DNA from: CADEEV01 sp964442185
GTDB lineage: Bacteria; Acidobacteriota; Vicinamibacteria; Fen-336
DNA length: 64,000 nucleotides
Assembly: GCA_964442185.1 (NCBI GenBank)
Contig: CAYTWT010000149.1
Span: 1-64,000, forward strand
Direction: 5' to 3'
A program made the position numbers and the translations under genes. Positions 42,459 to 51,407 of the stretch are shown here, one piece after another (the first letter of the stretch is position 1; each line of letters begins with the position of its first letter). A model generated the notes under the pieces. The model saw nothing but the letters and a program-made list of their open reading frames with translations, was not told where the DNA came from and searched no databases.

Positions 42459-42956
42459 ATGATCTCGGCTTCCATGAGCGAAGCCTCGACCGCCCGTCTC
42501 AACCTGTCAGGGCGCCTCGCCCGTGTCATCGCCACCGGCCTGGGCTCAGGCTATTCGCCGATTGCCCCGGGCACCGCCGGCTCGCTCGTCGGCCTGCTGT
42601 TCTTCTGGCCCCTGGCGCGAGTTCCTCTCGTCTGGCTGGCGGCCGTGATCGTCGGCTTGTTCTTCGTCGGCGTCGCCGCCTCGACGGCCGTTGCCGACCA
42701 GGTGGGCCTGCACGACCCCAGCATCGTGGTCGTGGATGAGGTGATCGGCATGTGGATCACGCTCGCGCTGCTGCCGTTCACGCCGCTCACGGCCGCGCTC
42801 GGCTTCTTGCTGTTCCGGCTGATGGACATCGTCAAGCCCTATCCAGCGCGCGCCCTCGAGCGTCTGCCTGGCGGGTGGGGCATCGTGGCCGACGACGTGA
42901 TGGCCGGCATCTACGCGAACCTCGCCCTGCGCCTGGGACTCTATCTATGGTCCTGA
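42459..42956 (+). CDS. pgpA: Phosphatidylglycerophosphatase A
   Basis: PgpA dephosphorylates PGP to phosphatidylglycerol in the inner membrane. GLGSGYSPIAPGTAGSL, DPSIVVVDEVIGMWITL, and the LFRLMDIVKPYPARALERLPGGWGIV block are diagnostic. Start at 42459 or at 42474. It has 165 residues with about three membrane helices. Confidence 0.93.
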   Translation: MISASMSEASTARLNLSGRLARVIATGLGSGYSPIAPGTAGSLVGLLFFWPLARVPLVWLAAVIVGLFFVGVAASTAVADQVGLHDPSIVVVDEVIGMWITLALLPFTPLTAALGFLLFRLMDIVKPYPARALERLPGGWGIVADDVMAGIYANLALRLGLYLWS

Positions 42957-42964
42957 AGCAGCGA

Positions 42965-43035
42965 AGCGCCGATTCACTCGGCGCTGAGCGACGTGGGGGG
43001 GCATTGGGGGGGTGCACTCCGACCCTCACCCCCCC
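42965..43035 (+). promoter_or_regulatory. Double stem-loop between pgpA and cinA
   Basis: First hairpin: AGCGCCGA (42965-42972)/TCGGCGCT (42978-42985), 8 bp with a 5-nt loop, 8 nt after the pgpA stop. Second: GGGGGGGTG (43006-43014)/CACCCCCCC (43027-43035), 9 bp, ending 9 nt before the cinA ATG; a second G7 run (42995-43001) could swap in. No U-tract. It resembles the G6/C6 hairpin before rplQ. Confidence 0.5.
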
Positions 43036-43044
43036 GCATTTCCG

Positions 43045-44289
43045 ATGAGGGCGGAGGTCGTTGCCGTTGGTAGCGAGCTCTTGATCCCGCCGCGAGGCGA
43101 GACGAACGCAAGCTACATCACGAGCCGCTTGCGCGAGGCCGGAGTGCCAGTCGCGGCCCGTGTCACCGTTGCCGACGAGCTGGAGCTGCTCAGCTCCGCG
43201 TTTAGCAGCTCGCTCGCGCGCTCGGAGATCGTGATCGCGACCGGGGGCTTGGGTCCGACCGAGGACGATCTGACCCGCGAGGCGGCCGCCGCGGCGCTGG
43301 GGCGCAGCCTGCGGCGCGACGGCGCGCTCCTCGAGCAACTGCGCGAGCGCTTCGCCCGCTTCAAACGCCCGATGGCAGAGGTCAACGAAAAGCAGGCCGA
43401 CGTGATCGAAGGCGGCGTGGTGTTGCCGAACCCCCGCGGCACGGCCCCGGGCCAGTATGTCGAAGCCGGTGGGCGGCTCCTGGTTCTGCTTCCGGGCCCG
43501 CCCAGCGAGATGCAGCCGATCTTAGACGAGCAGGTGATGCCTGTGGTTCAGGCTCGTTCGCAAGGTAGGGTGCTGCGGCGCCTGGTGCTGCGCCTGGCTT
43601 CGATCTCCGAGAGCGATGTCGAGCAGGCTGTCGCCCCGCTCTACAAGACCTACAAGAACCCGCAGACCACGATCTTGAGCGCTCCTGGCCAGGTCGAGCT
43701 GCACCTGAACGCCGAAGCCTCCTCGCCGGCCGAGGCGGACGCGCGCAACGAGCAACTCGCCGCGGGGATCCGGGAGCGCCTGCCGGGGCGGATCTTCAGT
43801 GAAGATGGCCGCGAGCTTCACGAGGTGGTGGCCGGGATCTTGATCGAGCGAGGCTTGACGCTCTCGCTCGCCGAGTCCTGCACCGGGGGGTTGCTCAGCG
43901 CGCGCCTGACGGCCGTCCCCGGTTCGAGCCGTTTTCTCGACCGTGCCTTCGTGACCTACTCCAACGCCTCGAAGACCGAGCTACTGGGCGTCGACCCGGG
44001 GCTGATCGCGGCGCACGGCGCCGTGTCCGAGAACGTCGCGCGAGCCATGGCCAGGGGCGCTCGCGAGCGCGCGAAGACGGCCCTGGGCGTGGCCATCACC
44101 GGCATCGCGGGGCCCGACGGGGGCACGCCCCAAAAGCCGGTCGGCACCGTGTTTATCGCGATCTCCGGGCTCCCAGGGGATCCGACCCGTCGCGCCTTGT
44201 TCCCCGGCGAGCGCGAACGGGTTCGCTACCAGGCGAGCCAGTTGGCTCTCGAAATGACGCGGCGCGGCCTGCTGGGCCTCGCGGGCTGA
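43045..44289 (+). CDS. cinA: CinA-family NMN deamidase/nucleotide pyrophosphatase
   Basis: The N-terminal MoCF-like domain (AEVVAVGSELLIPPRGETNASYI, ATGGLGPTEDDLT) and the C-terminal deamidase domain (LAESCTGGLLSARLTAVPGSS, GITGIAGPDGGTPQKPVGTVFIA) give a full-length CinA of 414 residues. The ATG at 43045 matches the conserved N-terminus. Confidence 0.93.
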   Translation: MRAEVVAVGSELLIPPRGETNASYITSRLREAGVPVAARVTVADELELLSSAFSSSLARSEIVIATGGLGPTEDDLTREAAAAALGRSLRRDGALLEQLRERFARFKRPMAEVNEKQADVIEGGVVLPNPRGTAPGQYVEAGGRLLVLLPGPPSEMQPILDEQVMPVVQARSQGRVLRRLVLRLASISESDVEQAVAPLYKTYKNPQTTILSAPGQVELHLNAEASSPAEADARNEQLAAGIRERLPGRIFSEDGRELHEVVAGILIERGLTLSLAESCTGGLLSARLTAVPGSSRFLDRAFVTYSNASKTELLGVDPGLIAAHGAVSENVARAMARGARERAKTALGVAITGIAGPDGGTPQKPVGTVFIAISGLPGDPTRRALFPGERERVRYQASQLALEMTRRGLLGLAG

Positions 44290-44879
44290 TGCCCGTAGGC
44301 CTGCTCACCTTGCTCGCCGCCTACCTGCTGGGCTCGATCCCGTTCAGCTACCTCGTCGCCCGCCATTTCGGCGTCGCCGACGTGCGCAAGGTGGGCAGCG
44401 GCAACGTCGGCGCGACCAACGTCATGCGTTCGGCCGGGAAGACGGCGGGCCTGCTGGCCTTCCTGCTCGACGCCTCGAAGGGCGCCCTGGCGGCGCTCGC
44501 TGCGCAGCGCTTGAACGAGGGTGAGACGCTGCCGGCGCTCGCCGCCGCCACGGCCGTGCTCGGCCACATGCATCCCGTCTGGCTCGGCTTCCGGGGTGGC
44601 AAGGGGGTCGCGACGGGCTGCGGGGCCTTCTTGCCTCTGGCCCCGAAGGCCTCGCTCGCAGGGTTCGTGGTCTTCGCATTCACGGCGGCCGCGTCGCGCT
44701 ACGTTTCGCTTGGTTCCATCGCGGGCACGATCGCCCTCGCGGTCGCCGCCTTCGCCTATGGCCCGCGGCCCGTCGCCTGGGCGGCCACGGCCATCGGAGC
44801 GCTCGTGATCGCGAAGCACCGCAGCAACCTGGAGCGCCTGCGACGCGGCGCCGAGCGGCGCGTGGGCGACAAGCAATGA
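44289..44879 (+). CDS. plsY: Glycerol-3-phosphate acyltransferase PlsY
   Basis: PlsY makes lysophosphatidic acid from acyl-phosphate. YLLGSIPFSYLVAR, GSGNVGATNVMRSAGKTAG and GHMHPVWLGFRGGKGVATG are the three family motifs. It has 196 residues with five or so membrane helices. The ATG overlaps the cinA stop by one base. Confidence 0.95.
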   Translation: MPVGLLTLLAAYLLGSIPFSYLVARHFGVADVRKVGSGNVGATNVMRSAGKTAGLLAFLLDASKGALAALAAQRLNEGETLPALAAATAVLGHMHPVWLGFRGGKGVATGCGAFLPLAPKASLAGFVVFAFTAAASRYVSLGSIAGTIALAVAAFAYGPRPVAWAATAIGALVIAKHRSNLERLRRGAERRVGDKQ

Positions 44880-45865
44880 ATGTCAGCGTGGTTGGCGGCG
44901 GCTCCTGGGGCACCGCTCTCGCAGCCCATCTGGCCCGGTCGGGTCATCTTACGCGACTGTTCGTGCGCGACGCTGATCTTGCGCGCCGCATTCTGGAGAC
45001 CCGTGAGAACTCCGCCTACCTGCCCGGCGTCGCGCTGCCCGATGGGATACTAGCCACGGCCGATCTGGGGGTGGCCTGCTACGAGGCCGAGGCAGTCTTC
45101 GTGGTGATCCCCTCGCAATACTGCCGCGAGATTTACGAACGACTGCGCGAGGCGGCACCGCGCGAGGCCTGGCTGGTGTCGGCGACCAAGGGCCTCGAGA
45201 CCCAGACGCTGTTGCGCATCTCCGAGGTCGCCGCGCAGGCAGCGCCGGGCCACGCCCTCGCCGTGCTCTCGGGCCCCTCCTTTGCCCTCGAGGTCGCCCA
45301 GGGCCAGCCGACCGCCGTGGTGGTGGCTTCGTCGGACGCGCCGTTGGCGGAAGCCCTCCAGCGCGCCCTCTCCACGCGGCGCTTCCGCGCGTACTCGAGC
45401 GATGACGTGGTCGGCATCGAACTCGCGGGCGCGCTCAAGAACGTGATCGCGATCGCCGCCGGGATCGTGGACGGGCTCGGCTACGGAGCCAACACGGCCG
45501 CGGCACTGATCACCCGCGGCTTGGTCGAGATCACGCGCCTCGCCGTCGCACGCGGTGGGCGCGCCGATACGCTCACAGGCCTGGCGGGCTTAGGGGACCT
45601 GGTGCTCACGTGCACGGGCGCGCTCTCCCGGAATCGCCGCGTGGGGCAGGCGCTGGGCCGGGGGCTGCCCCCTGCGGAAGCGACCCACGCCGTGCCGGGC
45701 ATGGTTGCCGAGGGCGTCCGGACGACGCTTGCGGCGTGCGCCCTCGCCTCACTCTCCGGAGTCGAAATGCCGATCGCGCGGGCCATGAAGGCGGTGCTGT
45801 ACGAGGCCAAGCCGGTGCGCCAGACGGTCGACGAACTGATGTCCCGCAGCCTCAAAAGGGAGTAG
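44876..45865 (+). CDS. gpsA: Glycerol-3-phosphate dehydrogenase [NAD(P)+]
   Basis: GpsA supplies sn-glycerol-3-phosphate to PlsY. The NAD site VVGGGSWGTALAAHLARSG, ATKGLE, LSGPSFALEVAQGQPTA, and LKNVIAIAAGIVDGLGYGANTAAALITRG-type catalytic stretch (read in parts) are present. It has 329 residues. The ATG overlaps the plsY stop (ATGA): substrate-making and substrate-using genes are coupled. Confidence 0.96.
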   Translation: MNVSVVGGGSWGTALAAHLARSGHLTRLFVRDADLARRILETRENSAYLPGVALPDGILATADLGVACYEAEAVFVVIPSQYCREIYERLREAAPREAWLVSATKGLETQTLLRISEVAAQAAPGHALAVLSGPSFALEVAQGQPTAVVVASSDAPLAEALQRALSTRRFRAYSSDDVVGIELAGALKNVIAIAAGIVDGLGYGANTAAALITRGLVEITRLAVARGGRADTLTGLAGLGDLVLTCTGALSRNRRVGQALGRGLPPAEATHAVPGMVAEGVRTTLAACALASLSGVEMPIARAMKAVLYEAKPVRQTVDELMSRSLKRE

Positions 45866-45878
45866 CATCTAGGGGTCC

Positions 45879-47555
45879 ATGTTCCGCCTCACCTACCAGG
45901 ACGGCGACAGCCCCCAGCACCACAGCTTCGCGAGCGGCGAGGTTCTGATGGGCCGCTCGCCCGACTGCCAAGTGGTGCTGAAGGACTTCGGCATCTCGCG
46001 CAACCACGCGAAGATCGTCGTCGACGACGACGGCGGGATCCGCATCATGGACCTGAAGTCGAAGAACGGCACCACGGTGAACGGGGTCCCGATCGTCGAG
46101 GCGCTGCTGAAGGATGGCGACAAGATCCTGCTCGGCAAGCTGCCGCTCACCTTCAGCAAGACGCTCGAGGGCAAGGTCGTTCTCGACGACGAAAAGCCGC
46201 TCTTGGAAGAGGCAGGGACGATCATCCGTAGCGTCGGCGAGCTGTCGAGGCTGCTCTCGGCAGAGATGCCCGCCCCCGGCATGGTACCCGCGCCCGGCAC
46301 AGCGGCGAAGAGGTCGCCCGCGAGCGCCGAGGTCCAGGAGATCGAGAAGTCGAACCGCATCTTGAAGGTTCTGACCAAGGTGGCCGAGACGCTGATCGCG
46401 GTGCGCCCTGTGGAAGAAGTGCTACATCAGGTCATGGACATCGTCTTCGACCACATCCCGGCCGACCGCGGCTTCCTCATGCTCCACGAGGAAGGGCCCG
46501 AGAAGAAACTGATCCCGATGGTCATCAAGCATCGCCAGCCCGAGTCGGCGGACTCGGCCAAGATCGCGATCTCGAAGACGATCGCCGACCGCGTCGTGAA
46601 GGACCGCGTCTCGATTCTCACCTCCGACGCCATGGTCGACCCGCGCTTCAGCGCGGGGGACTCGATCCGCTTCCAGGGCATCAGGAGTGCGATGTGCGCG
46701 CCGGTGTGGAACAAGGAGCAGGTGATCGGGATCATCTTCGTGGACTCGATGATGCTGACGAACTGCTTTACGCTGAACGACCTCGACCTGCTGACCGCGC
46801 TCGCGAACTACGCGGCCGTGGCCGTGGAACGGGCCAGGCTCAACCAGAAGATCGTGGCCGAAGAGAAAAAGAGGGAGCGCTTGGGTCGCTTTCTCTCGCC
46901 TCAGGTGACCGCCCGCATCCTCGCCACCTCCGAGTCGCAGAGCGCGGCGCTGGGCGTTCCCGAGGAGAAAGAGCTCTCGGTCATGTTCGCCGACATCGTG
47001 GGCTTCACCAGCATGTCCGAGAAGATGAGCCCTGCCGCCGTGGCCCTGCTCCTCAACGACTACCTGTCGCGCATGACGGACATCATCTTCAAGTACGACG
47101 GCACCCTCGACAAGTACATTGGCGACGGCATCATGGCGCTGTTCGGCGCGCCGCTCGAGATGGCCGACCACGCTGCTCGCGCCATCAAGTCCGGCCTCGA
47201 GATGCAGGCGCGCCTCGCCGAATTCAACTCCGAGCGCAAGGAGGGGCCGCACCTCCGGATCCGCATCGGCATCAACAGCGGCCGCGCCGTGGCCGGCGAG
47301 ATCGGCTCGATCAACAAGAAGGAATACACCGTGCTCGGCGACGTGGTGAACACCGCGAGCCGGCTCGAGAGCTCGGTCGCCAAGCCCGGCATGGTCGTGA
47401 TCGGCGAGAACACCTACGAGATGGTGAAGGGCCAGTTCAATGTGAACCCCCTGCCCAAGGCGACGCTCAAGGGCAAGGAGAAGGAAGTCGGGGTCTTCGA
47501 GGTGCTGAGCGTCGTGGAAGGCGCCGCTGCGACCCCGCCCCAGCCGGGAGCCTGA
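45879..47555 (+). CDS. FHA-GAF-class III adenylate/guanylate cyclase
   Basis: Domains in order: FHA (about 5-95, GRSPDCQVVL, ISRNHAKI, KSKNGTTVNG), GAF (about 165-320, DHIPADRGFLMLHEEG), linker helix, and class III cyclase (about 355-545). Metal aspartates D372 (FADIVGFT) and D416 (YIGDGIMALFG) are present, as is the YTVLGDVVNTASRLE stretch with the Asn/Arg transition-state pair, so the enzyme should be active. Substrate choice (ATP is likely) is inference. No membrane helix. It precedes the HD-GYP gene by 8 nt. Confidence 0.92.
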   Translation: MFRLTYQDGDSPQHHSFASGEVLMGRSPDCQVVLKDFGISRNHAKIVVDDDGGIRIMDLKSKNGTTVNGVPIVEALLKDGDKILLGKLPLTFSKTLEGKVVLDDEKPLLEEAGTIIRSVGELSRLLSAEMPAPGMVPAPGTAAKRSPASAEVQEIEKSNRILKVLTKVAETLIAVRPVEEVLHQVMDIVFDHIPADRGFLMLHEEGPEKKLIPMVIKHRQPESADSAKIAISKTIADRVVKDRVSILTSDAMVDPRFSAGDSIRFQGIRSAMCAPVWNKEQVIGIIFVDSMMLTNCFTLNDLDLLTALANYAAVAVERARLNQKIVAEEKKRERLGRFLSPQVTARILATSESQSAALGVPEEKELSVMFADIVGFTSMSEKMSPAAVALLLNDYLSRMTDIIFKYDGTLDKYIGDGIMALFGAPLEMADHAARAIKSGLEMQARLAEFNSERKEGPHLRIRIGINSGRAVAGEIGSINKKEYTVLGDVVNTASRLESSVAKPGMVVIGENTYEMVKGQFNVNPLPKATLKGKEKEVGVFEVLSVVEGAAATPPQPGA

Positions 47556-47563
47556 AAGCGAAG

Positions 47564-49336
47564 ATGCCCTCCCGCGCACGACGACGCCGGCGCGGCTCGA
47601 TCTTGTTCTCGCTGCTGCTGCTGCTCTTCGTCGTGGGCGTCGTGCCCCTGCTGTGGACCTCGTTCACGCTCGTCTCCCGCAGCCGCGAGATCCTCGAGCT
47701 CGACCAGAAGGCGTTGCAGCTCGACAAGGCGCGCAGCCTGTCGCAGCAAGTCGCGGTCTATGTCGAGAGCCTGCGCTCGCAACTGACCGCGGTGGCGCGG
47801 ACGCTCGAGGTCGAGGCCACGCAGTCCTCGTTCAGCGATCGCGTGACGCGAATCAGCGACACGAAGGCCCTCGAGCGCTACGTCGGCGGCGACAGCCGCT
47901 TCTACTCCTTCAGCATCGGCGACGCCACGGGCAAGGCGGCGCGCTCGGGCGCCCAACTCCCCGAACCCGCCATCGAGCAGATGCTGCAGGAAGGCTTCCT
48001 GCGCGGGCTCGAAGGCAAGCCGATGACCGGCCCGCCGGTCTTCTCCGCCTCGCTGCAGGAGCCGGTCATCGTCCTCTCGGAGCCGGTCAAGCCGGGAGCG
48101 GTCCAGGGCGTCGTGCTGGCGGTCGCGAGCCTGGGCCCGCTCTGGGAGATGAGCAAGCAGACCGGCGAAGAGGGCCTGGTCGAGGTCTACATCGTGGACT
48201 CTCGCGGCCACCTCGTGGCCCACTCCGAATCCGAGCGGCTCAAGGGCGACCCCGATTTCTCGGGCGTCGAGATCGTGCGTCAGTTCCTCGAGTCCAAGGG
48301 CCGCGCGGCGGCGACGGTGCCCTTCGAGCTGCCCGGCGCGACGTCGGTCGTGAAGATGCTCGGCACCTACACCCGCGTGCCCGACGGCTCCGGCTGGGGC
48401 GTCATCGTCCAGGTGGACGTTGCGAAGGCCTACTACACCGCGCTGCGGATGCGGAACCAGTCGATCGTCCTGGTGGCGATCGTCACGCTGCTGGCCCTGC
48501 TCCTCGGCACGCTGTTCGCGGGCCAGATCAGCCGGCCCATCCGGAAGCTCGCGGTGGGTGCTAGGAAGCTGGCAGGCGGCGAGTACGGCACTCGTGTCGA
48601 CGTGCGCAGCAGCAACGAGGTCGGCATCCTCGGCGAGGCCTTCAACCAGATGGGCGAGGAGATCCAGAAGGCGATCGAAGAGGTGCGCCGCCAGGCCTCC
48701 GTCAACAAGGAGCTGTTCATGGGTTCGATCCGCATGCTGGCCAACGCCATCGACGAGAAGGACCCCTACACGCGTGGCCATTCCGAGCGCGTCGCCTACT
48801 ACTCGGCAATGATCGCGAAGCACATGGGCATGTCGCCCGAGGAAGTGGAGAAGGTCCACCTCTCGGGCATCATCCACGACGTCGGGAAGATCGGAATCGA
48901 GGACAAGATCCTGCGCAAGCCGGCGGCGCTCACAGACGAGGAGTACGAGATCATGAAGCAGCACCCGACCAAGGGCCTCAAGATCCTGGATGCGGTGCCG
49001 CTCCTGAAGCAGCTCGCCGGCGCGGGCCTCATGCATCACGAGAACGTCGACGGCAGCGGCTACCCCGACGGGCTCAAGGGCAACGAGATCCCGTTGCTCG
49101 GCCGGATCGTGAGCGTCGCCGACGCCTTCGACGCGATGACGACGGACCGGCCCTACTCGAAGGCCATGACGTTCGAGGCGTCGGTCGCGCGGCTGCGGAT
49201 GCTGGTGGGCAAGAAGTTCGATCCGGGTTGTGTCACGGCGATGGAGAAGGCACTCGCTGCCGGCGACCTGACAATGGCGAAGGCGCGCAAGGCTTCGATC
49301 GGCGGGCGGCAGCAGCCCGCCCCCGCCGTTCACTGA
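47564..49336 (+). CDS. HD-GYP cyclic-dinucleotide phosphodiesterase, membrane-bound
   Basis: The 590 residues have a membrane helix (about 13-33), an extracytoplasmic sensor region, a second helix (about 305-325), HAMP (SRPIRKLAVGARKLAGGEYG), and an HD-GYP domain with HD (H438, D439 in IIHDVGKIGI), HHENVDGSGYPDGL (GYP 499-501) and DAFDAMTTDRPYSKAM. All signature residues are kept, so cyclic-di-GMP hydrolysis is likely. ATG at 47564. Confidence 0.92.
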   Translation: MPSRARRRRRGSILFSLLLLLFVVGVVPLLWTSFTLVSRSREILELDQKALQLDKARSLSQQVAVYVESLRSQLTAVARTLEVEATQSSFSDRVTRISDTKALERYVGGDSRFYSFSIGDATGKAARSGAQLPEPAIEQMLQEGFLRGLEGKPMTGPPVFSASLQEPVIVLSEPVKPGAVQGVVLAVASLGPLWEMSKQTGEEGLVEVYIVDSRGHLVAHSESERLKGDPDFSGVEIVRQFLESKGRAAATVPFELPGATSVVKMLGTYTRVPDGSGWGVIVQVDVAKAYYTALRMRNQSIVLVAIVTLLALLLGTLFAGQISRPIRKLAVGARKLAGGEYGTRVDVRSSNEVGILGEAFNQMGEEIQKAIEEVRRQASVNKELFMGSIRMLANAIDEKDPYTRGHSERVAYYSAMIAKHMGMSPEEVEKVHLSGIIHDVGKIGIEDKILRKPAALTDEEYEIMKQHPTKGLKILDAVPLLKQLAGAGLMHHENVDGSGYPDGLKGNEIPLLGRIVSVADAFDAMTTDRPYSKAMTFEASVARLRMLVGKKFDPGCVTAMEKALAAGDLTMAKARKASIGGRQQPAPAVH

Positions 49337-49350
49337 ACGAGGGAGTCAAG

Positions 49351-50118
49351 GTGAAAAAGATCGCGCTGATCCTGATCCTACTCGCGGCGCCGCCGGTCCT
49401 CGCGCAGACAAAGGCCGATGGCGAGACCCGCTTCAGCACCGGCCTCACCCACATGCGCGAGGGTCGCCTCGAGCTCGCGATCGAGGAGTTTAGGGGCGCG
49501 ATCAAGGAAGATCCCAAGAACGCTTACTTCTACAAGGGCCTTGGCATCGCCTACCAGCAGCTCGCGGATCGCTGCAAGGACGAAGGCTGTCGGCGGGCTC
49601 CGCTCAAGGAAGCGATCGCGGCCTCGCGCAAGGCGCTCGAGCTCAACCCCTACTACACGGACGCACGCAACGACCTGGGCGCAGCGCTGCTGCGCTCCGG
49701 CGAGCGCGAGGCGGGCAAGAAGGAGTTGGTCACCGCCTTCAACGATCCCACGAACCCCTCCCCGGAGTTGACCGCGCGCAACCTGGGCACGGCGTACTTC
49801 GAGGACAAGAACTACTCCGAAGCGCTGAACTGGTTCCAGTCGAGCCTCAACCGAAACAAGACCTATCCCGACGCCTGGCTGGGGATGGCCGATGCCCTCG
49901 TGGCGCAGGGTCGCGTCGACGAGGCGATCGCGCAGCTCGAGAAGGCGGTGAAGGAGTTGCCCCAGGACTGGGGCACCCTGCTCGCCCTGGGCGAGGCGTA
50001 CTACCGCGCCGGCCGTTTCACCGAGGCGCGCCCCCGGCTCGAAACCGTGGCCGGCCGCGATCCGACCGGTCCGGCGGGACGGCGCGCCGCCGAGCTCCTG
50101 CGCAAATTCCCTGGCTAG
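49351..50118 (+). CDS. Secreted TPR protein
   Basis: A signal peptide (KKIALILILLAAPPVLAQ) precedes five or six TPR repeats (for example AIEEFRGAIKEDPKNAYFYKGLGIAY, ALNWFQSSLNRNKTYPDAWLGMADAL). It resembles pilotin-like TPR proteins such as PilF/Tgl in layout, but there is no lipobox. GTG start with GGGAG 5 nt upstream. Confidence 0.72.
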   Translation: MKKIALILILLAAPPVLAQTKADGETRFSTGLTHMREGRLELAIEEFRGAIKEDPKNAYFYKGLGIAYQQLADRCKDEGCRRAPLKEAIAASRKALELNPYYTDARNDLGAALLRSGEREAGKKELVTAFNDPTNPSPELTARNLGTAYFEDKNYSEALNWFQSSLNRNKTYPDAWLGMADALVAQGRVDEAIAQLEKAVKELPQDWGTLLALGEAYYRAGRFTEARPRLETVAGRDPTGPAGRRAAELLRKFPG

Positions 50119-50124
50119 CAGCTC

Positions 50125-50478
50125 ATGCCCTATCAGTCCTTGCTCCAGAGCCTGGTGGGCTCTGTCGACGGGGCGCTTGGCGCCCTGCTCATGGATGCTT
50201 CGGGCGAGGTGGTCGTGGAGGCCGGCGACGGCGAGGAGCGCCACAGGCTGATAGCGGCCTATCAAGGCATCGCACTGGTGCGCCTCAAGACGACCGAAGA
50301 AAGCTGCGAGACCGGCAAGGTCCAGCACGTGTGCTGCCGCTACGCTACCGGCCAGGTGATCCTGCGCCCGCTCAAGGACGGCTACTATCTCGTGCTGTCG
50401 CTCTCGTCCGTAGCCAACGTCGGCCAGGGGCTGCATCGCTCCGCCGAGACGCAGCGGCGCATGAACGCCGAGCTCTAG
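50125..50478 (+). CDS. Roadblock/LC7 domain protein
   Basis: The 117 residues form a single roadblock fold (SLVGSVDGALGALLMDASGEVV, VILRPLKDGYYLVLSLSS). In bacteria such proteins often pair with MglA-type small GTPases in polarity control; no such GTPase is in the window. It contains an odd CETGKVQHVCC cysteine cluster. Confidence 0.78.
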   Translation: MPYQSLLQSLVGSVDGALGALLMDASGEVVVEAGDGEERHRLIAAYQGIALVRLKTTEESCETGKVQHVCCRYATGQVILRPLKDGYYLVLSLSSVANVGQGLHRSAETQRRMNAEL

Positions 50479-50487
50479 AGTTCCCGC

Positions 50488-51393
50488 GTGCCATTGATTG
50501 AGCGGCTGAAGAAAGGCCTCACGCGTACGCGCGAGGTCCTGAGTACTCCCGTCGAGGACCTCCTCCGCGGGCGTCGTCCGCTCGACGCCTCCGACCTCGA
50601 AGCCATCGAAGGGGCGCTCCTCGCCGCCGACTTGGGGGTCCCCGCGGTGCGGGAGGCCATGGAGGTCCTGCGTGCGAACAGCGGCGCGCTCAAAGAGGGC
50701 GGTGCCGACGCGATGCGGGCGGCGCTACGCGAGGAGCTGAGGAAAGCCCTCGACCGTCCCAAGGTCGCCCCGTTCGCGGCAAAGCCGTGGGTCGTCTTCG
50801 TCGTCGGTGTGAACGGCGCGGGCAAGACCACGACGATCGGCAAGTTGTCGCAGGTGTGGCAGGCGGAGGGCCGCCAGGTGCTGGTCGTCGCCGCGGACAC
50901 GTTTCGCGCCGCAGCAGCAGAACAGCTCGAGGTCTGGGCGAAGCGCGCGAGTGCCGTGTTCCATCGCGGCGCCGAGGGCGCCGACCCGTCGGCCGTGCTC
51001 ACCGACGGCCTGCGCATGGCCCGCGCGCACGGCTACGACGCCGTGCTCGTCGACACCGCCGGTCGCCTGCACACCAAGGGCAACCTGATGGCCGAGCTCG
51101 CGAAGATGGCGCGCGTGGCCGGGCGTGAGGTGCCAGGGGCGCCGCACGAGACGCTGCTCGTGCTCGACGCCACCGTCGGCTCGAACGGCCTCGTACAGGG
51201 CCGTGAGTTCGCCAAGGCGGGCGGCGTCACCGGCCTGGTGCTGACCAAACTCGACGGCACGGCGAAGGGCGGTGTCGCCGTGGCCGTGGTCCGCGAGCTG
51301 GGCGTGCCGATCCGCTATGTCGGCGTTGGGGAGACGGCCGAGGACCTGCTCCCCTTCGACGCGAGCGCGTTTGCGGAGAGCCTCATCGGCTAG
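50488..51393 (+). CDS. ftsY: Signal recognition particle receptor FtsY
   Basis: FtsY receives SRP-ribosome complexes at the membrane. The NG domain has GVNGAGKTTTIGKLS, AADTFRAAAAEQL, LVDTAGRL, and TKLDGTAKGG. It has 301 residues and no acidic A domain. GTG start, 9 nt after the roadblock gene. Confidence 0.95.
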   Translation: MPLIERLKKGLTRTREVLSTPVEDLLRGRRPLDASDLEAIEGALLAADLGVPAVREAMEVLRANSGALKEGGADAMRAALREELRKALDRPKVAPFAAKPWVVFVVGVNGAGKTTTIGKLSQVWQAEGRQVLVVAADTFRAAAAEQLEVWAKRASAVFHRGAEGADPSAVLTDGLRMARAHGYDAVLVDTAGRLHTKGNLMAELAKMARVAGREVPGAPHETLLVLDATVGSNGLVQGREFAKAGGVTGLVLTKLDGTAKGGVAVAVVRELGVPIRYVGVGETAEDLLPFDASAFAESLIG

Positions 51394-51407
51394 CCATACT
51401 TGCCCTC

